NCBI RefSeq assembly: GCF_003574425.1
Contig: NZ_QLIU01000042.1
Coordinates: forward strand, 1 to 53,033
Source: Cysteiniphilum halobium
GTDB taxonomy: Bacteria; Pseudomonadota; Gammaproteobacteria; Francisellales; Francisellaceae
Reading direction: 5' to 3'
Length of the DNA stretch: 53,033 nucleotides
Positions 27,086 through 34,547 of this stretch are shown here, in pieces. Each line of letters opens with the position of its first letter. Position 1 is the first letter of the stretch. The notes beneath the pieces are model-generated. The model saw only the letters and a program-made list of their open reading frames with translations, had not been told where the DNA came from and made no database searches. The translations under genes and the position numbers were made by a program.

Positions 27086-28142
27086 TATCAATCACCTCCT
27101 GTTTGACTAAAATGGATTTTAAGAAAGTAAGCTCTTCATCGTGATAAACATGAATTAATGCATCTTGTTTGGCTTTTTTCAGGGCAGACTTAAGTAGCAT
27201 TAATGCATTGGCTATGTTGTTGGTTTGTTGCTCTGGAATATCGCTAAAATTTATTTCATAAGCCTCTGGGTTGAGTTTAAGGTTTGATTTTTCATAAGCA
27301 TGTTTAAATAAATCATCACGTGATCCAGCAATCGTGGTGACTTTAGATTGGATCGCTTCAGTGAGTGCTCGATTAAGTGCAATTTCCTTGTTAAGATGTG
27401 CACCATGTCCTGAGAAAACCATTTGATTAGCAGTTTTATCTTTGCTTTGAATTAAGCAGCTAATCACTGGAACGCCATAAGGATTGGCATAATACTTTAA
27501 TTCAACGTGATGAAGTGAGGCTATTTTGTCATAAAAAACATGCTTAATATCCAGTTTGAATTGTTGGCTTGTTAAAGTAGCGCTCTTGCGTTCAATGCAT
27601 TCTAATAAGCTATGTACTAGTGCCTCATCATAACTATTGCCTGATGCAATACCTGTGGTATCGGTGGCTTGAATGACGACATCAGGATGCCCTGAGTTAA
27701 TTGATACAAATTGAAAGGGTAGGTAGAAGGTTTGATCTGTTAGAAAACTTTTGCTTTGACACCAGTTATGCGCCTTATCATCTTTATAAATAATATTGCT
27801 AGAGAGTTGATTGGGCGAGATAAAGTGAGTGCTTTGTTGGAATGGTTTGTCATATAACTCTGCTTTAACCTCCTCAGCAAAGTATAATTCTAATGCCTCC
27901 ATATAGGCGCTAACTTTAGCTGCATCATGTGAAAATGATTTCCCCTGACTGGTTGATAATGATTTACCTAATGGCCGAATAGAGGTGTATACAGGGATGT
28001 TACTATCATCAAGATCAGTTAAATTAGCCAGACGTGTAATCTTGGCTTTAGGTAAATAAGCTTTAATCACTTCAAGTGTTTCGATAGGTGTTTTAATGCG
28101 TAGTGCGCTATCTAGAGTTGACATATTATGCGTATACTTCAT
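27078..28142 (-). CDS. YcaO-domain cyclodehydratase/thioamide synthase
   Basis: 354 residues. YcaO enzymes activate peptide backbone amides with ATP. ATP-binding elements: SAYMEALELYFAEE (78-91), HSLLECIERKS (177-187), and FSGHGAHLNKEIALNRALTE plus AIQSK (243-267). The domain ends soon after, without the proline-rich C-terminus of azoline-forming YcaOs, which with the TfuA partner points to thioamidation. No E1-like/ocin-ThiF partner, protease, exporter or clear precursor gene is adjacent. The ATG at 28142 has no good Shine-Dalgarno; a TATAAT (28165-28160) lies about 18 bp upstream, so the mRNA leader would be very short. Target may be a ribosomal or other housekeeping protein (inference). 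Confidence 0.9.
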   Translation of the reverse strand: MKYTHNMSTLDSALRIKTPIETLEVIKAYLPKAKITRLANLTDLDDSNIPVYTSIRPLGKSLSTSQGKSFSHDAAKVSAYMEALELYFAEEVKAELYDKPFQQSTHFISPNQLSSNIIYKDDKAHNWCQSKSFLTDQTFYLPFQFVSINSGHPDVVIQATDTTGIASGNSYDEALVHSLLECIERKSATLTSQQFKLDIKHVFYDKIASLHHVELKYYANPYGVPVISCLIQSKDKTANQMVFSGHGAHLNKEIALNRALTEAIQSKVTTIAGSRDDLFKHAYEKSNLKLNPEAYEINFSDIPEQQTNNIANALMLLKSALKKAKQDALIHVYHDEELTFLKSILVKQEVIDNA

Positions 28143-28256
28143 TGTGCTATGTAGTTGCTATTATACATAAGATATAAATGATTTTTATGACTAAATAGGC
28201 GAAATGCTAAAACTAACTACTTCATCATGATTTAAGGTGTTGTATGATAAAAATAG

Positions 28257-28371
28257 AAAAAATTTGAGTTCAACGCTGATCCTTGCCGAGTGTTCCATTG
28301 CTTGCTAACTGGGGGAGGGGCAGTTTCGCGGCAGATTGATTGGGGATCAATCTCAACATCGCTGAACTCAT
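28257..28371 (-). ncRNA. Candidate structured small RNA A with C-rich loops
   Basis: On the minus strand a promoter TTGAAT (28405-28400), 16-bp spacer, TATACT (28383-28378) predicts a transcript from about 28371. The RNA folds into a closed form: GAGUUCAGCG (28369-28360) pairs with CGUUGAACUC (28275-28266) through one G-U; inside are AGAUUGAU-CCCCA-AUCAAUCU (28353-28333) and AACUG-CCCCUCCCC-CAGUU (28325-28307), the second enclosed by UGCCG/CGGCA. Directly after the closing stem comes AAAUUUUUU, ending near 28257. The stem G-U wobble would be a mismatch on the other strand, favouring minus. It could also encode a 33-residue peptide from 28371, but no ribosome-binding site precedes it. Locally more GC-rich than its surroundings. 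Confidence 0.55.
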
Positions 28372-28377
28372 GAGCCA

Positions 28378-28405
28378 AGTATAATGATCATTAATACCTA
28401 TTCAA
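28378..28405 (-). promoter_or_regulatory. Promoter of candidate RNA A, with 12-bp palindrome
   Basis: TTGAAT, 16-bp spacer, TATACT on the minus strand. The perfect palindrome TAATGATCATTA (28382-28393) sits in the spacer and -10, a likely operator position. It superficially resembles half of a Fur-type box (inference). Confidence 0.45.
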
Positions 28406-28468
28406 GTGAAAAACAGCAAAAATGCCTTAAACATCGGCAGAAATATGCAAATGAATAATTACGCAACC

Positions 28469-28497
28469 TTGACTGATTGTTTAATAGTCGATACTAT
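28469..28497 (+). promoter_or_regulatory. Promoter of candidate RNA B
   Basis: TTGACT (28469-28474), 17-bp spacer, TACTAT (28492-28497): among the closest sigma70 matches in the window. Predicted transcription start near 28504. Confidence 0.5.
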
Positions 28498-28503
28498 GAC
28501 GCA

Positions 28504-28599
28504 TCGCAAAACAAGCATACAAACGACTATCAGCATCCCCATGTTGATAGTCATTCGCAAACACTGCCCCCAGTGTTACTGCCCCCACGCTAATTTTTT
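28504..28599 (+). ncRNA. Candidate small RNA B with two CCCC-loop hairpins
   Basis: Starting about 7 nt after the TTGACT-17-TACTAT promoter. Hairpin 1 (28525-28552): GACUAUCAGCAU-CCCC-AUGUUGAUAGUC, 12 uninterrupted pairs with one G-U that is a mismatch on the minus strand. Hairpin 2 (28560-28577): AACACUG-CCCC-CAGUGUU, 7 perfect pairs. A third C5 tract follows at 28582-28586, then ACGCUAAUUUUUU ending near 28599; AGUGU/ACGCU may form an alternative terminator stem. Together this makes a ~96-nt RNA presenting repeated C tracts, a design known in sRNAs that bind G-rich Shine-Dalgarno sites. A 72-codon reading frame (28406-28624) crosses it but lacks a ribosome-binding site. Confidence 0.45.
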
Positions 28600-28732
28600 C
28601 AAATCTAGCAAGCATGTTTCTTGATGAAGAAACTAAAGATAAAATGGATAGTAGCACGTAATTCCATTTATGGCAATAAAGTTATCTAATAAATTCTGAT
28701 TTATTTTGATTAAGTATGTTTCATACGGGTAT

Positions 28733-29401
28733 TTAGTTGTTGGTATTATTTGCTAGTGGTTGCGTGATAAGCCAGTTGTTAAGTGCTTTAGATAAGTCTG
28801 CGGCAAGCGCATTAGTAGCATTTGCAAAACTCTTTGCATTTGTTTCGGCTGATTTGTTCAAAGTAAACGTTTTGATGGCAATAGCTTGTCCGCTATTGGC
28901 ATTTGTTAATGTAAAGCTTACCGATAAAATAATATTACTTTCATTCTCTTTTATCACCTGGGTGAGTTGGTTAAGATTGCCTGTTAAGCGATAATCAGCA
29001 TAGCCAATGAAATTACTCGAAACGATATTCTTAAAACTGTGATAGCCTTGTAGGCTTTGTAGTAAGTTTTTACTTAGCATCTGCCCAGGGTCAGCTGCCC
29101 ATAAATGGTGTGTGTAACTTGCTAATTCATAATTGTTTTCACGATAATACATCTGAGTTGAGTTATATGGCTGATCTGCCGTTAAAGGGGCAATAAACAA
29201 CGTTAGATCAAATTGCTTTTTAGTTTTTTTAATAGTGGGCTCAGTGACTGTGTGATGATGCGTCATTTGTAAATTTGGTGCAATAATTTGATATTGTTTA
29301 ATTTCAGGGCTTTTTATGGGGGATAAAATGCCGCAACTAGTGATGATACTTATACTTCCAACAATGCTTAAGATTTTAAGAAGTTGAGTAGATTTATGCA
29401 T
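28733..29401 (-). CDS. ABC-type transport auxiliary lipoprotein (PqiC-like)
   Basis: 222-residue predicted outer-membrane lipoprotein. Signal peptide MHKSTQLLKILSIVGSISII ends in lipobox I-T-S-C with Cys23. The mature part has the ABC_trans_aux pattern (IKQYQIIAP near the N-terminus, then LTLFIAPLTADQPYNSTQMYYRENNYELASYTHHLWAADPG-type segment, and YRLTGNLNQL). In MCE systems this lipoprotein receives or bridges lipid transport at the outer membrane. Last gene of mlaE-mlaF-mlaD-lipoprotein; the ATG is 2 bp after the mlaD stop. Confidence 0.85.
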   Translation of the reverse strand: MHKSTQLLKILSIVGSISIITSCGILSPIKSPEIKQYQIIAPNLQMTHHHTVTEPTIKKTKKQFDLTLFIAPLTADQPYNSTQMYYRENNYELASYTHHLWAADPGQMLSKNLLQSLQGYHSFKNIVSSNFIGYADYRLTGNLNQLTQVIKENESNIILSVSFTLTNANSGQAIAIKTFTLNKSAETNAKSFANATNALAADLSKALNNWLITQPLANNTNN

Positions 29402-29403
29402 TA

Positions 29404-30309
29404 TTATTCTCCTGGGCCAGTTTTCCTTGGCGATTCACCACGCACAAGGATAGATGGGTTTTGATTCATTTTCTTTAAGAGATCAGATAGCTGAACGGAT
29501 GTTTCATTAATATTGCTAAGCGTTTGCGTAAGCTGAGGTAGCAAAATATTATTGACACCTTGTAAGGTTTGGTTGTTAAAGCTGGTAATTACTTTACTAA
29601 CATCTTCAGAGGCGTGAGCAACTGCTTGTGATCCATGATTTATATTTTGAGCAATCTGATTAAGCTCGGCTGAGCTTTTAGCTGCATTTTTTAGAATAAT
29701 ATTTATTGATTCAATGCTTTGGTGAATATTTTGGCTACTCGTTGCAAGTGAGTTGGAAATATCTTCGACATTGGCAACAATATGATTGATCTTTTGTACG
29801 TTATCATCACTAATAATTTTAGCCACGCGTGTTGAGATCAAAGTGACTTGTTTCGCAACGCTACTCATCTGGTTAACGATATTCGTTAAGAATGAGGGCT
29901 TGGTTTTAACCACTGGAAATGGTGGTACATCTTTGGGTTTAATAATGTATTGATTGGGATCACTTGAGAGCGATAAGGTAATAAAAACCTGACCAGTAAT
30001 ACCTTGTGGCACTAAACTTGCATACGTTGTGTTGTAGATTGGAATCCCTTGTTGAATCTGCATAACGACGATAACAATGCTTGGGTTTTGTTTGTCGATA
30101 CTAATACTTTCAACCTTACCCACATTTACACCATTGTAGTTGATTGCTGCATTGACATTTAATCCAGTAACTGACTCATTAAAACGCGCAATATATGTAT
30201 TATATTTGACATCCTTTAAGCCAAAAGCAAGCCAAAAGCCAATAAAGATCATCACAATAGTAGTGATGATAATAAACAAACCTGCAACAAAGTAACGATT
30301 ATTTTTCAT
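29404..30309 (-). CDS. mlaD: MlaD-family MCE lipid-binding protein
   Basis: 301 residues, single N-terminal transmembrane helix (FVAGLFIIITTIVMIFIGFWLAFGL, residues about 7-31) and a periplasmic MCE domain: NESVTGLNVNAAINYNGVNVGKVESI and LVPQGITGQVFITLSL. A long helical C-terminal tail (about 150-285) is probably coiled coil. Forms the hexameric ring of a phospholipid transporter. The start at 30309 (MKNNRYF, preceded by AGGAT) is preferred over an extension to 30381, which would overlap the ATPase gene. Length is greater than E. coli MlaD (183) and nearer to single-MCE PqiB-like tails. Confidence 0.92.
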   Translation of the reverse strand: MKNNRYFVAGLFIIITTIVMIFIGFWLAFGLKDVKYNTYIARFNESVTGLNVNAAINYNGVNVGKVESISIDKQNPSIVIVVMQIQQGIPIYNTTYASLVPQGITGQVFITLSLSSDPNQYIIKPKDVPPFPVVKTKPSFLTNIVNQMSSVAKQVTLISTRVAKIISDDNVQKINHIVANVEDISNSLATSSQNIHQSIESINIILKNAAKSSAELNQIAQNINHGSQAVAHASEDVSKVITSFNNQTLQGVNNILLPQLTQTLSNINETSVQLSDLLKKMNQNPSILVRGESPRKTGPGE

Positions 30310-30319
30310 GGTTACGATC

Positions 30320-31105
30320 CTAGTATTGTTTTTCTTCTTTATTGGTTTTAGCACCATTAAAGAAATTATTAAGGTTTTCATATTGTGTCATTTTAGCAGC
30401 ATTCTCAACACTATCATGAATAAGGATACGCTTTTGATCAATATAGACGACTTCATCAACAATGCGCCATATACTTTCTAAATCATGTGTAATCATAATA
30501 ATAGATAGATTCAAATCTTGCTTAAGCTTTAAAATCAATTGATCCAGTGCATAAGTAGAATGTGGGTCAAGGCCAGCTGAAGGTTCATCTAGAAAAATAA
30601 TCTCAGGATCAAGTGCCAAAGTTCGTGCAAGAGCCACGCGTTTAAGCATTCCACCACTGAGTTGAGAAGGATATTTGGCATAAGCATCCTCTGATAAACC
30701 AACCATTTTAAGTTTTAAGCGTGCTAGGTCAATCACAATATCACGGCTAAAACTGGTGTATTCTTGTAAGGGAAACATGACATTTTCAAGTGCAGTTAAT
30801 GCGCTAAAGAGTGCACCACCTTGAAACATCATGCCCATCTGACTTGCGAATTGGCGGCGTTTCATCTCATCGTCGCACAGATCAGAGATTTTTTGTCCTA
30901 ATAAAAATATCTCGCCCTCTGTTACCGGTTGCAGCATCAATATTTCTCGGATCAATGTCGTTTTGCCTGAGCCACTGCCACCAATAATCGAGGTGATGCG
31001 ATGCGGATAAATGGTAAGGTTTAACCCCTTATGTACCCAGATACCATCAAAGCAGGTCCCCAGATTTTTCACTTCAATAATTGGCTGTTCTTTTGTTTCC
31101 TGCAT
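30320..31105 (-). CDS. mlaF: MlaF-type ABC transporter ATPase
   Basis: 261-residue ATPase energising the MCE lipid transporter. Walker A IIGGSGSGKTTLIREI, Q-loop MGMMFQGGALFSALT, signature QLSGGMLKRVALARTLALDP, Walker B IIFLDEPSAGLDP and the switch His in MITHDLESI. The FDGIWVHKGLNL start matches MlaF. Lies 3 bp after mlaE and 10 bp before mlaD. Confidence 0.95.
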   Translation of the reverse strand: MQETKEQPIIEVKNLGTCFDGIWVHKGLNLTIYPHRITSIIGGSGSGKTTLIREILMLQPVTEGEIFLLGQKISDLCDDEMKRRQFASQMGMMFQGGALFSALTALENVMFPLQEYTSFSRDIVIDLARLKLKMVGLSEDAYAKYPSQLSGGMLKRVALARTLALDPEIIFLDEPSAGLDPHSTYALDQLILKLKQDLNLSIIMITHDLESIWRIVDEVVYIDQKRILIHDSVENAAKMTQYENLNNFFNGAKTNKEEKQY

Positions 31106-31108
31106 TAT

Positions 31109-32206
31109 TTATATTCCTATTGCACTGAACAAGATGGAGAATAGTGCATCGGTCACAATAATCAAAAAGATGGCATAAACTACACTCTTAGTGGTTTCCT
31201 GTCCGATACTTAAAGAGTTATTTTTAACGACAGTACCACGATAACAACCAACTGTACCAATAATAATCGCAAAAAATGGTGCTTTGATCAGTCCTGTGAG
31301 ATAGTTGTTAAATGAAACTGCAGTAGAAAAGCGCTGTAAAAAATCAAAAAAGCTAATGCCAAGAGATGTTTTTGCCATAATCATGCCACCAATACAGCTG
31401 ATAATATCCGCAATAACGATTAATAGTGGCAAAGAGATCATCATACCAATAATTCGTGGCAATATCAGACGTTTAATGGGACTGATGCCAAAGGTTTTAA
31501 GTGCATCAACTTCTTGTTGGACTTTCATTGAACCGAGCTCTGCTGTATATGAGGAAGCGGATCTGCCGGCGACAATAATTGCTGTGATTAAAGGAGCAAA
31601 TTCACGCAATAGCGAAATACCAAGTAAATCCACCACAAAAATATTGGCGCCATAAATTTTAAGCTGTGAACCAATTTGATAACACAGTACAACTCCTATC
31701 AAAAAACACAGTAATGAGACAATTGGAATTGCTTTTACACCTGTTTGGATAACAATATCCAGTAACAGGCGCCATTGGGTAGCAAATGGTGTACGAATCA
31801 CTTGCAAATAACTCATTACCGTGGCACCAATAAAAGCCACTAAATTTTTACTATCTTTGATATAACTTGTTGTGTGTTCACCTATTTGGTAAACTTTTTC
31901 ATAGGTATTTAAAGGTTGCAAGCGACTGTCATAATTGGTGTAGTTTTCATGAACCAGATTAATTAAACTTCTTTGAGTATGAGTAACTTTAATCGTAGCT
32001 TGTAAAAAGAACTTCTGTATTTTGTATATAAAGTAAGCACCTGAGATGTCTAGCTTTTCAATTTGTTGTGCATCAATGCACATTATGTGTTCTTTGAGGT
32101 TATTGATTTTTGCCAAGATATTTTGATCAAGAGATTGCCAACGCCATTGCCCGGTCAATATCAGAGTTTCAGCACTTACATAAAATTTTGCTTCGTCTTT
32201 GTTCAT
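31109..32206 (-). CDS. mlaE: MlaE-type permease with N-terminal STAS-like domain
   Basis: Permease of the MCE transporter, about 365 residues. The first ~100 residues look like a STAS domain (LTGQWRWQSLDQNI..., AQQIEKLDISGAYFIYKI), normally a separate MlaB subunit; here fused. The MlaE part has IPIVSLLCFLIGVVLCYQIG, LLREFAPLITAIIVAGRSAS, AELGSMKVQQEVDALKTFG and five or six membrane segments. Start uncertain: ATG at 32206 fits the domain boundary but has no Shine-Dalgarno; ATG at 32239 is an alternative. First gene of the operon. Confidence 0.92.
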   Translation of the reverse strand: MNKDEAKFYVSAETLILTGQWRWQSLDQNILAKINNLKEHIMCIDAQQIEKLDISGAYFIYKIQKFFLQATIKVTHTQRSLINLVHENYTNYDSRLQPLNTYEKVYQIGEHTTSYIKDSKNLVAFIGATVMSYLQVIRTPFATQWRLLLDIVIQTGVKAIPIVSLLCFLIGVVLCYQIGSQLKIYGANIFVVDLLGISLLREFAPLITAIIVAGRSASSYTAELGSMKVQQEVDALKTFGISPIKRLILPRIIGMMISLPLLIVIADIISCIGGMIMAKTSLGISFFDFLQRFSTAVSFNNYLTGLIKAPFFAIIIGTVGCYRGTVVKNNSLSIGQETTKSVVYAIFLIIVTDALFSILFSAIGI

Positions 32207-32415
32207 TGTAGTGATTTTTGACTTGCTTCTTTTTTTCATCCTTGGTGCCAACATAACCAACAACTATTTCAAAGTATAGAGGGTTATTGCTAATATTGGA
32301 AAGATTAAAGGACTTGAGAATACATCTTTTGGACATAAAGTTGTTATTAGCTTTTGATTAATGGCTACATATAGCGCAAAATAGCAACGTTTGAAATCAA
32401 AATCGACCAAAATAT

Positions 32416-33111
32416 ATGTTGTTGAAAAAAGCAAGAAATTTAAATGGAGAAGTGGCTGTACCTGCTGCTTCTAAAGTTCTTTACTCACGTCGTGAAGAGT
32501 TTTTAAACACCTTGACGCACTTCATCGGTGCGTTGTTTAGTATTGTGGCGCTTATTGTGATGGTAGTTAAAGCTATTGCAACGGGGAATACGATTAATGT
32601 GGTTGCCGTGACAATATTTGGCGTAAGCTTGATTTCGATGTATGGTGCCTCAAGTATATATCATGGTGTATCTAATCCCAGGCTTAAAAAGATATTGCGT
32701 AAAGTCGATCATTTAAATATTTATTTTTTGATTGCCGGAACCTACACACCGATCGCATTGATTGCTTTATCTGGCGTTTATGGTTGGGTTATTTTTGCTT
32801 TGTTGTGGGGGGCTGCAATTGCTGGATTTGTTTATAAAGTAATGTTTTTTGGTGATGGATGGCTGTCAACAGCACTATATGTCATTATGGGCTGGGCGGC
32901 AATTGGCTTTATTGTGCAAATTGTTGAAGCTTTGCCTGGTAGCTGTTTGATGTGGATTATCTTAGGTGGTGTGCTTTATACCAGTGGTGTTGTTTTTTAT
33001 ATGCTTGACGAGAAAATTGAGTTTTGTCACTTTTTATGGCATTTGTTTGTGCTGGCTGGTAGTATTGCACACTTTTTTGCGATCTATCTTTATATTGCTA
33101 GTATGAGATAA
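32416..33111 (+). CDS. trhA: Hemolysin III / PAQR-family membrane protein (TrhA)
   Basis: 231 residues, seven predicted transmembrane helices. The PAQR metal-site motifs are visible: EEFLNTLTHFIGAL, SSIYHGVSNPRLKKILRKVDHLNIYFLIAGTYTP and the C-terminal HFLWHLFVLAGSIAHFFAIY with conserved His residues. Bacterial members help membrane fluidity homeostasis (TrhA) and were historically named hemolysin III. Divergent from mlaE across a 209-bp gap in which I see nothing distinctive; both operons concern the envelope. Confidence 0.9.
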   Translation: MLLKKARNLNGEVAVPAASKVLYSRREEFLNTLTHFIGALFSIVALIVMVVKAIATGNTINVVAVTIFGVSLISMYGASSIYHGVSNPRLKKILRKVDHLNIYFLIAGTYTPIALIALSGVYGWVIFALLWGAAIAGFVYKVMFFGDGWLSTALYVIMGWAAIGFIVQIVEALPGSCLMWIILGGVLYTSGVVFYMLDEKIEFCHFLWHLFVLAGSIAHFFAIYLYIASMR

Positions 33112-33158
33112 GCGTTGGCTAATAATAAATTAAATTTAATTAAAGAGATAAAATTTGG

Positions 33159-33872
33159 ATGACAAATGGAATGATATCAAAAAAAGTAAATCATGGTGTT
33201 AGTGCAATGATACTTGCAGCAGGACGAGGACGCAGAATGGGGGATATGACCAACCACACGCCGAAACCACTCATTAAAGTCAATGGTAAATCACTTATTG
33301 AATGGCAAATAGAGCGTCTTGTTGCTGCAGGTGTGACCAGTATTGTGATTAATGTTGCTTATCTGGCAGAGTTAATTGTATATGAAGTTGACTTTGGCAA
33401 GCGTTGGGGAATAAATATTTGCTATCTATATGAATCTTTAGATGCCTATGATACCGGTGGTGGGATTATTAGAGCTCTGCCTTGGTTGAGTGACCCTTTT
33501 ATTGTGGTAAATGCTGATGTTATGACGGATTATAATTTCTCACACATTATTCGTTACAGTCAAACAATGGAGTCATTGGCACATTTAATTCTTGTACCAA
33601 ATCCAAAGCATAATCTAAAAGGGGACTTCTGTTTAGATGGTCAAAATAATATTGTCAATAAGATCAGTAGAGGAGAAAGCTACACTTATACCGGTATTAG
33701 TTTGTGTCAGAAGTCATTATTTGCTAATACTTATGCTGGTGAGAAGATTTCTCTGCCTGCTATTTGGCAGTCCTTTATTGAACAAAAAGTGATAAGTGGT
33801 GAGGTGTTTCACGCTAACTGGTGTGATGTCGGTACATCTGAACGTTGGCAGGAGGTCAGTAATGGCTACTAA
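33159..33872 (+). CDS. murU: Nucleotidyltransferase, MurU-like (MurNAc-1-P uridylyltransferase)
   Basis: 237-residue sugar-phosphate nucleotidyltransferase. MILAAGRGRRMGDMTNHTPKPL is the signature with the MurU-typical T-x-x-x-PK region; VNADVMTDYNF holds the metal-binding Asp, and DTGGGIIRALPWL is characteristic. MurU makes UDP-MurNAc from recycled MurNAc-1-P, bypassing the MurA route and conferring fosfomycin tolerance in pseudomonads (established). The kinase partner AmgK is not adjacent, so function is inferred from motif similarity. Overlaps nudE by 11 bp. Confidence 0.82.
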   Translation: MTNGMISKKVNHGVSAMILAAGRGRRMGDMTNHTPKPLIKVNGKSLIEWQIERLVAAGVTSIVINVAYLAELIVYEVDFGKRWGINICYLYESLDAYDTGGGIIRALPWLSDPFIVVNADVMTDYNFSHIIRYSQTMESLAHLILVPNPKHNLKGDFCLDGQNNIVNKISRGESYTYTGISLCQKSLFANTYAGEKISLPAIWQSFIEQKVISGEVFHANWCDVGTSERWQEVSNGY

Positions 33873-34416
33873 GCTTCCCATCATTCATAATAAAAAAGAG
33901 TTATTTGCGTCAGACTTATTTAAAATTGAAGCGCTTGAATTAACGTTTAGTAACGGTAATATACGTACGTATGAGCGTATTGCGCCAAAAAGTGATGAGC
34001 ATACAGCTGTTTTAATTGTGCCTATGTTTGATAATGACACGGTTTTACTCATCAAAGAGTATTCATCGGGTGTTGAAGATTATACTTTGGGGTTTCCAAA
34101 AGGTGCTATTGATCAAGGTGAGGACCTCTATCAGGCGGCAGACAGAGAGTTGATGGAAGAAGCTGGATTTACGGCAAAGCATTACACTTATCTTAAAGAT
34201 GTATATTTGTCACCCAATTATATGAAGCAACATATCTCATTAGTCGTTGCTGAAGGTCTTTCAGCTAAAGCTGCTCAAGGCGATGAACCAGAAGATTTAG
34301 AAGTTGTGCCATGGAAATTGTCAGATATTGACGCACTTATTACTCACCCGCAGTTTATCGAATGTCGCAGTTTTGCCGCTTTGTTATTTGTCTGGAAAAA
34401 GTGGCTAGGAAGATAG
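33862..34416 (+). CDS. nudE: ADP compounds hydrolase NudE (Nudix)
   Basis: 184 residues (E. coli NudE 186). Nudix box GAIDQGEDLYQAADRELMEE+AGF fits G-x5-E-x7-RE-x2-EE-x-G. The LSPNYMKQHI segment downstream is NudE-like. Hydrolyses ADP-ribose, Ap3A and NADH. The start at 33862 follows AGGAGG at 33850-33855, inside murU, indicating coupling; a start further upstream is rejected. Confidence 0.92.
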   Translation: MATKLPIIHNKKELFASDLFKIEALELTFSNGNIRTYERIAPKSDEHTAVLIVPMFDNDTVLLIKEYSSGVEDYTLGFPKGAIDQGEDLYQAADRELMEEAGFTAKHYTYLKDVYLSPNYMKQHISLVVAEGLSAKAAQGDEPEDLEVVPWKLSDIDALITHPQFIECRSFAALLFVWKKWLGR

Positions 34417-34424
34417 TAGTTGGT

Positions 34425-34545
34425 AATAAAAATGAAGCAATAAGCTACGCTAATTTTTACCTCTCCCCTTGTGGGAGAGGTCGTGCAGCATTAGCTGCAC
34501 GGGTGAGGGGGGTTGAAGTTCAATTTATTGGTTATTATTGGTAGT
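34425..34545. repeat. MITE-like GCAGCTTAAGCTGC element, copy c
   Basis: ACCTCTCCCCTTGTGGGAGA, then GTGCAGCATTAGCTGCAC, then GGGTGAGGGG, with weak AATAAG / TTGAAGTTCAATTTATT ends. Fills the gap between the convergent nudE and recN genes, where CTCTCCCC-TTG-TGGGAGAG also forms a stable hairpin likely to act as a terminator. Confidence 0.7.
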
Positions 34546-34547
34546 AA

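Noticed and set aside
28266-28369. Integron attC site
   Set aside because: The inverted ends GAGTTCA/TGAACTC do not fit the RYYYAAC/GTTRRRY core sites and there is no integrase or cassette.
28270-28371. 33-residue minus-strand peptide (MSSAMLRLIPNQSAAKLP...) as RiPP precursor for YcaO
   Set aside because: No ribosome-binding site, and the start codon coincides with the predicted transcript start; the DNA is better explained by paired RNA stems. Kept only as an alternative.
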